In this document: positions 27,850 to 36,325 of the stretch, one piece after another
Layout: every line of letters begins with the position of its first letter
Position numbering within the stretch: the stretch's first letter is position 1
Source: Actinoplanes couchii
GTDB lineage: Bacteria > Actinomycetota > Actinomycetes > Mycobacteriales > Micromonosporaceae
Reading direction: 5' to 3'
Assembly: GCF_016862075.1 (NCBI RefSeq)
Contig: NZ_BOMG01000054.1
Coordinates: 101,757-165,756 of the forward strand
Length of the DNA stretch: 64,000 nucleotides
Notes under the pieces: model-generated
The model's input: the letters and a program-made list of their open reading frames with translations, nothing else
Told to the model about the DNA's origin: nothing
Database searches by the model: none
Program-made: the position numbers and the translations under genes

Positions 27850-28542
27850 ATGGATACGGGTTCCCACTCGACGGAACTGAGCGGAACAGCCATGGCACAC
27901 GTGGCGGCATCGGGAGCCACGGAGGACAACCGAAGCCTGGGTGTTCAGCTCTACCAATCAGGATTGATGTTCACGTCCAAGCCGAGTCTCGCCGTCTGGG
28001 AGAAGGTCGGCGCCAATCTCTTCTCCTTCGCGAATTCGTCCAGCTGGTGGATCGCCGACTGGCTGGTTTACGGAGAATCGACATTCCACGGTCGGTACGC
28101 GGAGGCCGCAAAACGCACTTCGCTCAGTTACCAGACCCTCCGCAACTATACCTGGGTGGCCAGCCGCTTTCCGATGTCCCGGCGCCGGCAGAGCCTCAGT
28201 TTCAGTCACCACCTCGAGGTGGTCTCCCTGGACCGGGCCGAGCAGGACTACTGGCTACGGAAAGCGGAGGAGCTGGGCTGGAGCCGGAACAAACTCCGTA
28301 CCGAACTCCGGGGCAGCCTGCTGATCAGGCAGGGTGAACAAACCCCGGAGGACGGTTCGGGGCGAGCTGTCGAAGGCGCTGCCGAGCCGGTCGCCACCGG
28401 CCCGGCAGCAGACCGTCGACTGCTGCATCTCCACCTGTCGGCCGAAGAACTGGCGGTATTCGAGAAAGCCGCCAGCAAAGAACGCGAGCAGGTCGAGACC
28501 TGGGCCGCGGACGTTCTCCGGCGTGCGGCCGCAGCGGTGTGA
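27850..28542 (+). CDS. LmbU-family pathway-specific transcriptional regulator
   Basis: A 230-residue protein with the whole LmbU-family core: GLMFTSKPSLAVWEKVG, NSSSWWIADWLVYGE, RTSLSYQTLRNYTWVASRF and SRRRQSLSFSHHLEVVSL, followed by WLRKAEELGWSRNKLR. The family is named from the lincomycin activator and also occurs in other actinomycete antibiotic clusters. Residues 160-230 form a charged second region with a helical end (LSAEELAVFEKAASKEREQ). The ATG at 27850 is preceded by GGGGGAGA; an internal ATG (M15) is possible. It is the only obvious cluster-situated regulator and is the best candidate to act at the three palindromes described below. It has no TTA codon. Confidence 0.9.
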   Translation: MDTGSHSTELSGTAMAHVAASGATEDNRSLGVQLYQSGLMFTSKPSLAVWEKVGANLFSFANSSSWWIADWLVYGESTFHGRYAEAAKRTSLSYQTLRNYTWVASRFPMSRRRQSLSFSHHLEVVSLDRAEQDYWLRKAEELGWSRNKLRTELRGSLLIRQGEQTPEDGSGRAVEGAAEPVATGPAADRRLLHLHLSAEELAVFEKAASKEREQVETWAADVLRRAAAAV

Positions 28543-28618
28543 AATGTGTTTCATCGGTCCTCACCCGATGAGGGTCGTACGGATTTATTGGATTCCCCAA
28601 CGGTTTAGCACGTGAGTC

Positions 28619-28658
28619 GCTGTTGTTCCTGTCTCGCTGGCGAGACAGGAACAACAGC
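28619..28658. promoter_or_regulatory. Cluster palindrome 1, 40-bp perfect inverted repeat upstream of the MFS gene
   Basis: Nineteen-base arms are perfectly complementary around a TG centre. The inner 18 bp, TGTCTCGCTGGCGAGACA, match palindromes at 49106 and 50588. It lies between lmbU and the exporter gene, 58 bp upstream of the latter. It may also act as a hairpin at the end of the lmbU transcript, but there is no T-tract. Confidence 0.75.
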
Positions 28659-28702
28659 ACCCGCCCGCTCATCGAGGCATTCCGCGGCGAAGACTTCGCT
28701 GC

Positions 28703-28708
28703 TAGGTT
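28703..28708 (+). promoter_or_regulatory. Candidate -10 element for a leaderless exporter mRNA
   Basis: TAGGTT ends 8 bp before the ATG of the exporter gene, the geometry expected for a leaderless actinobacterial transcript; no Shine-Dalgarno is present. No good -35 box is visible. Confidence 0.4.
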
Positions 28709-28716
28709 CTGGCCAT

Positions 28717-30012
28717 ATGACCGGAACAGCTGCGAAAACAGCGGGGCCCGTACTGGGGCCCACATTTGCCAAATTCTGGACGGCAAGCACGGCCTCCGCG
28801 CTCGGCAGTGGACTCGTCACGATCGCGGCGCCGTTGTACGTGGCCTCGCAGACGAACGACCCGGTGATCGTCTCGGCGGCCTCCGCCGTCATCTGGGTTC
28901 CGTGGCTGCTGTTCACCCTCCCCGGCGGCATCCTCGTCGACCGGGTCGACCGCCGCCGGCTCATGATCGGACTGGACTGGGCCCGCTTCGCCGTGATGGC
29001 GGCGCTGGGCGTGGCGATCCTGTTCGGGCACGCTCCCCTGTGGCTGCTGTTCGTCACGCTGTTCCTGATCCACACCGGTGAGGTGATCTTCGAGACGGCG
29101 AGTCAGGCCATGATTCCGGCGGTGGTCCCGAAGGACCTGCTGGAGAAGGCGAACGGCTGGCTGATGGGCGGGACGATCACCACCAAGGACATGATCGCCG
29201 GTCCGCTCGGAGCGGCCCTGTTCGTGATCGCGGCGAGCATCCCGTTCCTGGCCAACGCCGGGATGTACGTGGTCAGCGCCATCTTCATCACGCTGGTCCC
29301 GGGGGTGTACCGGATCGCGTCGGGCCCGGTGGACCCGACCGCCCCGACCGTCGGGGGTGGCCTCAAGCAGGGCCTGATCACCGCCCGGTCGGACATCGCG
29401 GTCGCCTTCCGGTTCCTGATGGGCCAGCCGATCCTGCGCACGATGAGCATCCTGATCGGTGTCCTGAACATCACACTCACCGCCGGCGGCGCCGTCCTCG
29501 TGCTGCTCGCCAAGGAGCGCCTGAACCTCGGCTCGGTCGGCTACGGCCTGCTGTTCTCCAGCATCGCGGTCGGCGGTGTCCTCGGCTCGGCCTTCGGTGA
29601 CCGCCTCATCAAGCGGGTGACCGCCACCTGGACGATCCGCGGTGGTCTCGTCGTCGAGGCCGCGATGTATCTGGCGCTCGCCTGGTCCGGCAACGCCTGG
29701 CTCGCCTGCTTCGCACTCTTCCTGTTCGGCGTGCACACCGCGCTGTGGTACATCGTGGCCGGTTCACTGCGTCATCGCCTGACCCCGCCGGAAATGATGG
29801 GCCGGGTCTCCAGCCTGCACCTGTTCATCGTCTTCGGCGGCAACGCGGTCGGGGCGCTGCTCGGTGGGATCCTCGCCAAACAGTTCGGCATCACCGCGCC
29901 GTACTGGGCCGGATTCGCTGTCGCCCTCGCCGTCACCGCGGTCACCTGGCGGGTGTTCAACCGCGCCGCGATGGCCAAGGTCCAGGAGACCGCGGCGAAC
30001 CAGGCGGACTGA
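28717..30012 (+). CDS. MFS transporter, probable product exporter
   Basis: A 431-residue 12-helix major facilitator with the loop 2-3 signature PGGILVDRVDRRRLM (about residues 70-84) and DMIAGPLGAALF in the following half; it belongs to the enterobactin-exporter-like/MFS_3 type. Its place just after the LmbU gene and inside the PKS/NRPS locus suggests export of the product and possibly self-resistance. The ATG at 28717 was chosen; 35 extra codons of open frame upstream read through the cluster palindrome and are not coding. It is convergent with the monooxygenase gene, separated by a terminator. Confidence 0.9.
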   Translation: MTGTAAKTAGPVLGPTFAKFWTASTASALGSGLVTIAAPLYVASQTNDPVIVSAASAVIWVPWLLFTLPGGILVDRVDRRRLMIGLDWARFAVMAALGVAILFGHAPLWLLFVTLFLIHTGEVIFETASQAMIPAVVPKDLLEKANGWLMGGTITTKDMIAGPLGAALFVIAASIPFLANAGMYVVSAIFITLVPGVYRIASGPVDPTAPTVGGGLKQGLITARSDIAVAFRFLMGQPILRTMSILIGVLNITLTAGGAVLVLLAKERLNLGSVGYGLLFSSIAVGGVLGSAFGDRLIKRVTATWTIRGGLVVEAAMYLALAWSGNAWLACFALFLFGVHTALWYIVAGSLRHRLTPPEMMGRVSSLHLFIVFGGNAVGALLGGILAKQFGITAPYWAGFAVALAVTAVTWRVFNRAAMAKVQETAANQAD

Positions 30013-30019
30013 CCACGAC

Positions 30020-30057
30020 GATCGGCGCCCGCTCCCCGCCGGGAACGGGCGCCGATC
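30020..30057. terminator. Bidirectional terminator
   Basis: A perfect 12-bp stem (GATCGGCGCCCG / CGGGCGCCGATC) with a 14-nt loop sits between the convergent exporter and monooxygenase genes and ends the long minus-strand operon. Confidence 0.85.
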
Positions 30058-30061
30058 ACTG

Positions 30062-31099
30062 TCATCCGCAGGCGTCGCGCAGCACCTTGAGATGGGTCAG
30101 GCCGGACAGCACCTCGTCGGCCGGCAGCCCGAAGTCGATGAGGCAGGCGACCTCGTCCACCCCGAGTTCGGCGAGGTTCGCCACGATCCGCTGCGCCTTG
30201 TCGACCGAACCGAGCAGGCCGATGTTGTCGAAGTAGTGCTCGAACGCTCGCTCCACCAGGAAGTCGATCTCGTCGGCCTCGAGATTCGCGACGTCCTCCG
30301 GCCCGAGGTCCGAGGACAGGATGAGCCGCAGGGAGCTGCGCATGTAGGCCGACAGCGACGGCCTGACCTGCTCCCGGACGGCGTCGTCGTCCTCGCCGAG
30401 GAACGTGTGCACCATCGCCACGACGTGGCCGGTCCAGGCGCCGTCACTCGCCTCGGTCGCGGCCTTGCGGTACTCGACGATCTTCTCCGCCAGCTGTTCG
30501 GGGCTCTGCCCGAGCAGGTGGGTCAGCAGGCCGGCCCGGATCCGGCCGGCGCTGCGGAAGGTCTCCACGTCGCCGACACTCGTCACCCACACCGGCAGCT
30601 CACCCCGGACCGGCGGCGGGAACGACCGCACCTGTCCGGGATTGCCCAGCCCGTCGACGACCTCGACGGACTCCCCCCGCCACAGCGCACGTACCTGCTC
30701 GATCCGCTCGTACATCACGGTCCGCCGGTCCTGGTACGCCGACGGGTTCAGCGCGAAGTCGGTCGCGTGCCACCCGGAGGCGAAGGACACCCCGGCACGG
30801 CCGTGCGAGAGGTTGTCCACCACTGACCATTCCTCGGCGATCCGCACCGGGTGATGCAACGGCGCCACCACGCTTCCGGCCCGGACCTGCACCCGGCTGG
30901 TGGTCGCGGCGATCGCCGCCCCGGTCACCGAGGGGTTCGGATAGGTCCCGCCGAACTGGTGGAAATGGCGCTCCGGCGTCCACACCGCGTGGAAACCGTT
31001 CTCGTCGGCGAACCGGGCGCCGTCCAGCAGCAGCCGGTAACGGTCGTTCTCGGCCGCTCCGCTGTCGTCGGCGAAATAGAACAGCCCGAAATCCATCAT
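30062..31099 (-). CDS. Luciferase-like FMN-dependent monooxygenase of the PKS/NRPS-associated (MupA/TIGR04020-like) type
   Basis: A 345-residue TIM-barrel flavin oxidoreductase (DFGLFYFADDSGAAENDRYR; GFHAVWTPERHFHQFGG; HHPVRIAEEWSVVDNLSHGR; ASGWHATDFAL). These segments identify the luciferase-like monooxygenases that act on carrier-bound intermediates in hybrid PKS/NRPS systems, commonly hydroxylating the alpha or beta carbon of a tethered chain. It is the last gene of the minus-strand operon, 16 bp downstream of the ACP-aminotransferase-C protein, so the likely substrate is the beta-amino acyl chain made there. AAGGGG precedes the start; the second ATG (31096) has better spacing. Confidence 0.88.
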   Translation of the reverse strand: MMDFGLFYFADDSGAAENDRYRLLLDGARFADENGFHAVWTPERHFHQFGGTYPNPSVTGAAIAATTSRVQVRAGSVVAPLHHPVRIAEEWSVVDNLSHGRAGVSFASGWHATDFALNPSAYQDRRTVMYERIEQVRALWRGESVEVVDGLGNPGQVRSFPPPVRGELPVWVTSVGDVETFRSAGRIRAGLLTHLLGQSPEQLAEKIVEYRKAATEASDGAWTGHVVAMVHTFLGEDDDAVREQVRPSLSAYMRSSLRLILSSDLGPEDVANLEADEIDFLVERAFEHYFDNIGLLGSVDKAQRIVANLAELGVDEVACLIDFGLPADEVLSGLTHLKVLRDACG

Positions 31100-31115
31100 G
31101 TCCCCTTCTCTGCCG

Positions 31116-34100
31116 TCATTGGTCCCGGTCCAGCTCGCCCAGCTGTCGATCGCCGTCGGCGATCAGGGCGCCCAGCAGGTCCCGGTAGTGCCGCGGGATG
31201 TCCTCGAGGAGATCCGGGTGGACGGCGTCGGCCGCGATCTCGAAGTCACACCGCAATCCGTCGGTACGGTCGACGATGTTCAGTGACAGTGGGTTGCCGG
31301 TGTGCGTGATCGGCAGCGGGTCGGCCTCCGACACCACGAGCCCGTCCATCGGCGGCGCCACAATCTGCCGGTAGAACGACATCGACGTCGTGAACAGCGC
31401 GTTCCGCAGGCCCGTGCCGGGCAGCGCGGACTCGGCGATCAGCTCCGCGAACGGGTGGTCCTGGCACTCCAGCCCGGTCACCAACTGGTCCAGAACCTCT
31501 GCCACGTAGTCCGCTGCCGCCGTATCCGCCGACCAGCGCAGGCGCAGCAGCAGGTGATTCGAGCAGTACCCGACCACCCGGTCCAGCTCCGCCGGGCGAC
31601 GGGCGGCAGCGATCGGCAGCACGATGTCGTCCTGCCCGGTCAACCGGTGCAACAGGGTTCCCCAGGCCGCGACCAGGTAGGCGAACACGGTGACCCCCTC
31701 CGCACGGGCGGCGTCACCGAGCCGGTCGCGGAAGGTGGAGTCGAGGAGGATGCTCTGCCGTACCGCTCGATAGGGGGCGGTCTTCGGCTCCTGCGCCATC
31801 GGCAGCTCCAGCGTCGGCGCCTCCTTCAGCACCGCACGCCAGTGATCACGCTGAGCGCCGGCCGAGGGACCGGCGGCGACCTGCTCGTGCCAGTCGACGT
31901 AGTCCCGGAACTGCACGGCCGGCGGCAGCTGTGGGCTCTGTCCCCGGCATCCGGCGTTGTACATCGTGATCAGCTCGTCGAGCAGGACGCTGTAGGACCA
32001 GCCGTCCACCGCCGCGTGGTGCACGGCGAGCAGCAGCAGGTGCCGCCGCGGTTCGGCGCGCACCACCGCGGCGCGGAACACCGGCCCGGCGGCCATGTCG
32101 AGCGGCTGCTCGGACCAGGTCCGCCGGAACCGTTCCAGGTCAGCCTGGTCCGCACAGGTGTACTCGGTCAGCGCGGTCCGGTCCGCCGGATGGACGATGA
32201 GCGTGTCACCGTCGGCGGCGAGAGTGGTCCGCAGGGACTCGTGCCTGTCGACCAGGCCGTGTACGGCGTCGCGGAGCACCGTCTGATCGAGCGGGCCGTC
32301 CAGCCAGAACCCGATGGACATCTCGTAGGCGGGCACACCCGTCCGGTCCAGGTCCCGGAGTTGCCGCTGGGCCAGGGTGCCGCGCCGGGGTGCCGGAGCG
32401 GGCCGGCGGTCCGCGAGCATGCCGTTGGCGCGCAGCTCGGCGACGGACTCCCGTACCGCGTTCCGGATGTGGTCGAGATCCGCCTGCTCGTGCGCGGTGG
32501 ACAGGAAGAAGTTGCGCAGCTCCCAGACGAACACGCCCCGGTCGAGCAGGTTGTAGTAGAGCGGATCCATGTTCGCCTCGTGCTCGAAGCGGAACAGCGA
32601 GGAGAACCGGCGCACCTCGATCGGCACGTCCAGCTCACGGAAGTCGGCGTTCAGCTGGTCCACGAAGATCTCGGTCTTCCGGTCCAGATCACGTTGCAGT
32701 GCGGGCCCCTCCGCGCGGAGGTGATCGACTACTGCTTTGGCCGCCGCCATGGTCAGCGGGTGCTGGTTGAACGTGCCGGCGAAGAAGGTGGATTCCAGCG
32801 TCGGGCCGGAGTCGTCACCGAAGTTCCAGACACCACCGTCGATGGAGTCCATCACCCCGCCGCGTCCGGCGATCACCCCGAGCGGCATGCCACCGCCGAC
32901 GATCTTGCCGTAGGTGGCCAGGTCGGCTTCGATGCCGTACAGGCCCTGGACGCCGGCCGGGTGGCAGCGGAACCCGGTCACCATCTCGTCGAAGATGAGC
33001 TTCGCGCCGTGCGCCCGGGTGAGTTCCCGCAGTTTGCGGAGGAACTCCGGATTCTGCACGCCGGGAGTACGCAGGGTCACCGGCTCGGTCATCACCGCGG
33101 CCAGCTCCGAGCCGTGCCGGTCGATGAACGCGAGTGCCTCGTCGCTGCCGAATTCGAGAACGTAGACGTCCTGCACCGCCCCCGGGGAGATGCCCGGCGC
33201 GAGCGGCCTGGTACCGAACACCCCGTTCTCGTACGACGGGACGGCGAGCACCGCGTCGAAGTGACCGTGGTAGGCGGTGGAGAAGACCACGATCTTGTCG
33301 CGCCCGGTCGCCGCCCGGGCCAGGCGCACCGCCGTCATCACCGCTTCGGTGCCGCTGTTGAGGAAGGCGACCCGTTCCATCCCGGTCAGTTCGAGGATGC
33401 CGGCGGCGACGTCCTCGACCAGCCGGCAGCGCGGCCCGAGGCTGAAGCCGATGTCCAGCCGCTCGCGCAGGGCCGACTCGATCACCGGCGGGTTGTGCCC
33501 GAGCAGGTGGACGCCGTAGCCGAGGGTCAGGTCAACGTACTCGTTGCCGTCGATGTCCCACAGTTTCGCGCCCCGCCCACGGTCGGCGACGACCGGGTAC
33601 AGCATCTCCTTGGTCGCGGGCCGGAAGCCGATCGTCGACCGGCTGTCGGCCACCATCGGCCGGTACCGCTGGGCGAAGTCCTTCGAGCCCGCCATCCGGG
33701 TGCCGAGCCGGTCGGCAAGCGTCTTCAGATAGCGGTTGCGCTGCTCGGAGTCCTCGCCGGTGATCACCCGGCCGCGCATGCCGGGGGCGAGCGGCATGAC
33801 CGGCCCGGCGGTGGCCCGCCGTGCGGCGGGTGGTGACGCCGGCACCGGCACCGACGTGCTGCCGGCAGCCGCGCCGCCGGTCAACAGGTCCAGTTGGCGC
33901 TGCATGATCAGGAGCTGTTCCCGGATCAGGCTCTGCACCGAGGTGGAGGCCTCCGGAGCAGCGGATACCGGCGGGGGCGGGGCCACGGCACCCGGTACGA
34001 CGACGTCCGGAACCGTCACGTCCGGAACCACGGCAGCCGAAACCGCGGCAGCCGGAACCACGGCGTCCGGAACCGCCGCGACGGGCGCGGTGTTCACGGC

Positions 34101-34337
34101 GACGAACGTCGCCAGCTCGGCCGGGGTCCGGACGTCACCGAAGATCTGCCGGAACGACACCCGGCAGCCGTAGCGGTCCTCCACCAGCCGCAGCATGCCG
34201 AGCAGCGCCATCGAATCCGCCCCGAGTTCGGTGAAGGCCAGATCCGGGTCCAGCTCACCGGGTTCGAGGTCGAAATAGCCGCCGATGATGGTGACGATCT
34301 CGTCGAGCATTGACTCCAAGGTGTTCTCCCCGTGCAT
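31116..34337 (-). CDS. ACP - class III aminotransferase - condensation domain protein
   Basis: A 1,073-residue hybrid protein. An ACP occupies residues 1-80, with phosphopantetheine Ser in LGADSMALLG (about 41). An Ala/Val/Pro linker with a short helix follows. A GSA-type PLP aminotransferase spans about 190-635: LWDIDGNEYVDLTLGYG, LNSGTEAVMTAVRLARA, the cofactor Asp in LIFDEMVTG, and the Schiff-base Lys in YGKIVGGGMPLG (about 475). A condensation domain spans 645-1073, with active HHAAVDG (about 772). It would convert a beta-keto acyl-ACP to a beta-amino acyl group and couple that amine to an upstream or downstream chain. The ATG at 34337 follows AGGAG and overlaps the preceding stop (TGATG). 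Confidence 0.93.
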   Translation of the reverse strand: MHGENTLESMLDEIVTIIGGYFDLEPGELDPDLAFTELGADSMALLGMLRLVEDRYGCRVSFRQIFGDVRTPAELATFVAVNTAPVAAVPDAVVPAAAVSAAVVPDVTVPDVVVPGAVAPPPPVSAAPEASTSVQSLIREQLLIMQRQLDLLTGGAAAGSTSVPVPASPPAARRATAGPVMPLAPGMRGRVITGEDSEQRNRYLKTLADRLGTRMAGSKDFAQRYRPMVADSRSTIGFRPATKEMLYPVVADRGRGAKLWDIDGNEYVDLTLGYGVHLLGHNPPVIESALRERLDIGFSLGPRCRLVEDVAAGILELTGMERVAFLNSGTEAVMTAVRLARAATGRDKIVVFSTAYHGHFDAVLAVPSYENGVFGTRPLAPGISPGAVQDVYVLEFGSDEALAFIDRHGSELAAVMTEPVTLRTPGVQNPEFLRKLRELTRAHGAKLIFDEMVTGFRCHPAGVQGLYGIEADLATYGKIVGGGMPLGVIAGRGGVMDSIDGGVWNFGDDSGPTLESTFFAGTFNQHPLTMAAAKAVVDHLRAEGPALQRDLDRKTEIFVDQLNADFRELDVPIEVRRFSSLFRFEHEANMDPLYYNLLDRGVFVWELRNFFLSTAHEQADLDHIRNAVRESVAELRANGMLADRRPAPAPRRGTLAQRQLRDLDRTGVPAYEMSIGFWLDGPLDQTVLRDAVHGLVDRHESLRTTLAADGDTLIVHPADRTALTEYTCADQADLERFRRTWSEQPLDMAAGPVFRAAVVRAEPRRHLLLLAVHHAAVDGWSYSVLLDELITMYNAGCRGQSPQLPPAVQFRDYVDWHEQVAAGPSAGAQRDHWRAVLKEAPTLELPMAQEPKTAPYRAVRQSILLDSTFRDRLGDAARAEGVTVFAYLVAAWGTLLHRLTGQDDIVLPIAAARRPAELDRVVGYCSNHLLLRLRWSADTAAADYVAEVLDQLVTGLECQDHPFAELIAESALPGTGLRNALFTTSMSFYRQIVAPPMDGLVVSEADPLPITHTGNPLSLNIVDRTDGLRCDFEIAADAVHPDLLEDIPRHYRDLLGALIADGDRQLGELDRDQ

Positions 34338-36325
34338 CAGGCTGCTCCTGTTCGGCGACCGGCGCGGCGGCGTGGCGGTTCGGGCGCCCGGTCCGGATCC
34401 AGCCGGTCCGCCAGTTGATCGATCGTGGGATTCGCGAGGAGTTCGACGACCCGTAGTGACACACCGAGCTCCTGCTCGATGCGCCGGGCGAGCCGGACCG
34501 CGAGGAACTCGTCGCCGCCCAGGTCGAAGAAGCTCCGGTCGTAGCGGTCCACGGTGGTGCGCAGTACCTCGGACCACAGCCGGGCCAGCGACTGTCTCCG
34601 CTCATCGGTGGGCGACACGGCGTGCTCGCGGGACGACCCGAGATGGTGGAAGACGCGGTTCAGTGGTTCGGCGGGCAACGGAACCCGGCGGGGCCGCTCG
34701 CCGGTCCGGTCCGGCCGGTCCGGCGGGGCCGCCACGGCCGGAGACCCGGCGGTGACCGGCCCATCGGCGAACGCGCGCAACGTGGCCACCGCGGTGGCGT
34801 GGTCGTCCACGACGACGGTGTGCCGGTGCGGCCGCACCGGTCGCCGGCCCAGTGTGTACTCCACGTCGCCGAGATCCGGCGCGTCCGGGCCGGCGAGCAC
34901 GTCGGCCAGCCGGCCGGCCAGCCCGCGTAGCGCCCGGTCGCTCCGTGCGCTCAGCGCGAGCAGCCGTGGGCCGGCGGCCGGCCGCGGACGGGGCGGCGGC
35001 TCCGGCGCCTCCTCCAGGACGACGTGGGCGTTGGTGCCACCGAAGCCGAAGGAGCTGACACCGGCCCGCCGGGGCGTCTCGCCGGCCGGCCAGTCCACAG
35101 TCGACGTGGTGATGTAGAACGGGCTGCCCGCCAGTTCGAGCGCCGGGTTCGCCCTGGTGAAGCCGGGATGGCCGGGGATCTCCCGGTGCTGGAGCGCCAG
35201 CACCGCCTTGATGAAACCGGCGATCCCGGCCGCGGCGGCGAGATGCCCGACGTTCGCCTTGACCGAGCCCAGGGCACACCTGCCGGGCCGGGCGCCGCCC
35301 TCGGTGAAGACCTCCCGCAGCGCGGTGAACTCGATCGGGTCGCCCAGCAGGGTCGCGGTGCCGTGAGCCTCGACGTAGGTGATCGTGTCGCTGTCCGTCT
35401 CGGCGATCGCCTGCGCCTCGGCGATCACCGCACGCTGCCCCGCGATACTCGGCGCGGTGTAGCCGATCTTGTCGGATCCGTCGTTGTTGATCGCCGAGCC
35501 CTTCAGGACGGCGAGGATCGGGTCGCCGTCCTCGATCGCCTCGGCAAGCCGTTTCAGGGCGACCAGACCGGCGCCGTCACCGAAGGTGGTGCCCGCCGCG
35601 TCGGCGTCGAAGGGACGGCACCTGCCGTCCGGGGACAGGAACATCCCCTCGCTGTAGACATAACCCGGATGGTCGTTGGCGATCACCGAGACGCCCCCGG
35701 CCAGGGCGATGTCGCATTCACCGGCGAGCAGGCTCTGCGCCGCCAGGTGCACCGCGACGAGCGACGTGGAACAGGCGGTCTGCACGTTGATGCTCGGCCC
35801 CTGGAGACCGAGCTTGTACGAGATCCGGGTGGTCAGGTAGTCCTTGTCGTTGGCGATCATCAGCTCGGTGCCGATCAGGCTCAACGGGTCGCAGGACCGG
35901 GCCACCACATTGGTGAGATAGGTGTTCATCGACGCGCCGGCGAACACCCCGACGGCCTGGTCGCCGGCACCGCCGGAGTAGCCGATGGTCTCCAGCAGTT
36001 CCCACGCGACCTCGAGCAGGATCCGCTGCTGAGGGTCGAGCAGCCGGGCCTCGCGCCGGGTGTAGCCGAAGAACGTGTGGTCGAAGTCGAACGCGTCCGG
36101 CAGCTGCGCCGACCGTCCGACGAATCCGGGATCGCGCAGCAACTCGCCGGGCACCCCGGCGGCGGTCAGCTCGGCGTCGGTGTAGGTGGTCAGCATGTCG
36201 TCCCCGGCACGCACCCGGTCCCAGAACCGGGTCAGGTTCTCCGCGCCGGGGAACCTGCCGCACATCCCGATGACCGCCACGTCGTTCGATCGGACCACCG
36301 GGTCCGCCACTTCGGACTCAGACAT
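34337..36325 (-). CDS. Ketosynthase with C-terminal carrier domain lacking the phosphopantetheine Ser
   Basis: A 662-residue PKS protein. The KS (residues 15-430) has the full triad: TACSTS (Cys about 187), VEAHGTAT (His about 320) and KANVGHLAAAAG (His about 361). A linker leads to a carrier fold at about 575-640, but the prosthetic-group site reads FFDLGGDEFLAV: residue 606 is Glu (codon GAG on the minus strand at 34508-34510) where Ser is required. There is no AT. The KS can therefore elongate only with a malonyl group carried by another ACP, most simply the intact N-terminal ACP of the next protein, with which it is translationally coupled. The start is ATG at 36325. Confidence 0.9.
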   Translation of the reverse strand: MSESEVADPVVRSNDVAVIGMCGRFPGAENLTRFWDRVRAGDDMLTTYTDAELTAAGVPGELLRDPGFVGRSAQLPDAFDFDHTFFGYTRREARLLDPQQRILLEVAWELLETIGYSGGAGDQAVGVFAGASMNTYLTNVVARSCDPLSLIGTELMIANDKDYLTTRISYKLGLQGPSINVQTACSTSLVAVHLAAQSLLAGECDIALAGGVSVIANDHPGYVYSEGMFLSPDGRCRPFDADAAGTTFGDGAGLVALKRLAEAIEDGDPILAVLKGSAINNDGSDKIGYTAPSIAGQRAVIAEAQAIAETDSDTITYVEAHGTATLLGDPIEFTALREVFTEGGARPGRCALGSVKANVGHLAAAAGIAGFIKAVLALQHREIPGHPGFTRANPALELAGSPFYITTSTVDWPAGETPRRAGVSSFGFGGTNAHVVLEEAPEPPPRPRPAAGPRLLALSARSDRALRGLAGRLADVLAGPDAPDLGDVEYTLGRRPVRPHRHTVVVDDHATAVATLRAFADGPVTAGSPAVAAPPDRPDRTGERPRRVPLPAEPLNRVFHHLGSSREHAVSPTDERRQSLARLWSEVLRTTVDRYDRSFFDLGGDEFLAVRLARRIEQELGVSLRVVELLANPTIDQLADRLDPDRAPEPPRRRAGRRTGAA

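Noticed and set aside
28619..28658. 40-bp palindrome read as an ordinary terminator of lmbU
   Set aside because: It lacks a T-tract and its 18-bp core recurs at two other cluster promoters where no gene ends, so an operator is the better explanation, though a dual role is not excluded.
31302..33836. 844-codon plus-strand open frame opposite the ACP-aminotransferase-C gene
   Set aside because: Antisense shadow; the minus-strand frame carries full PLP-enzyme and C-domain motifs, while this one is low complexity.
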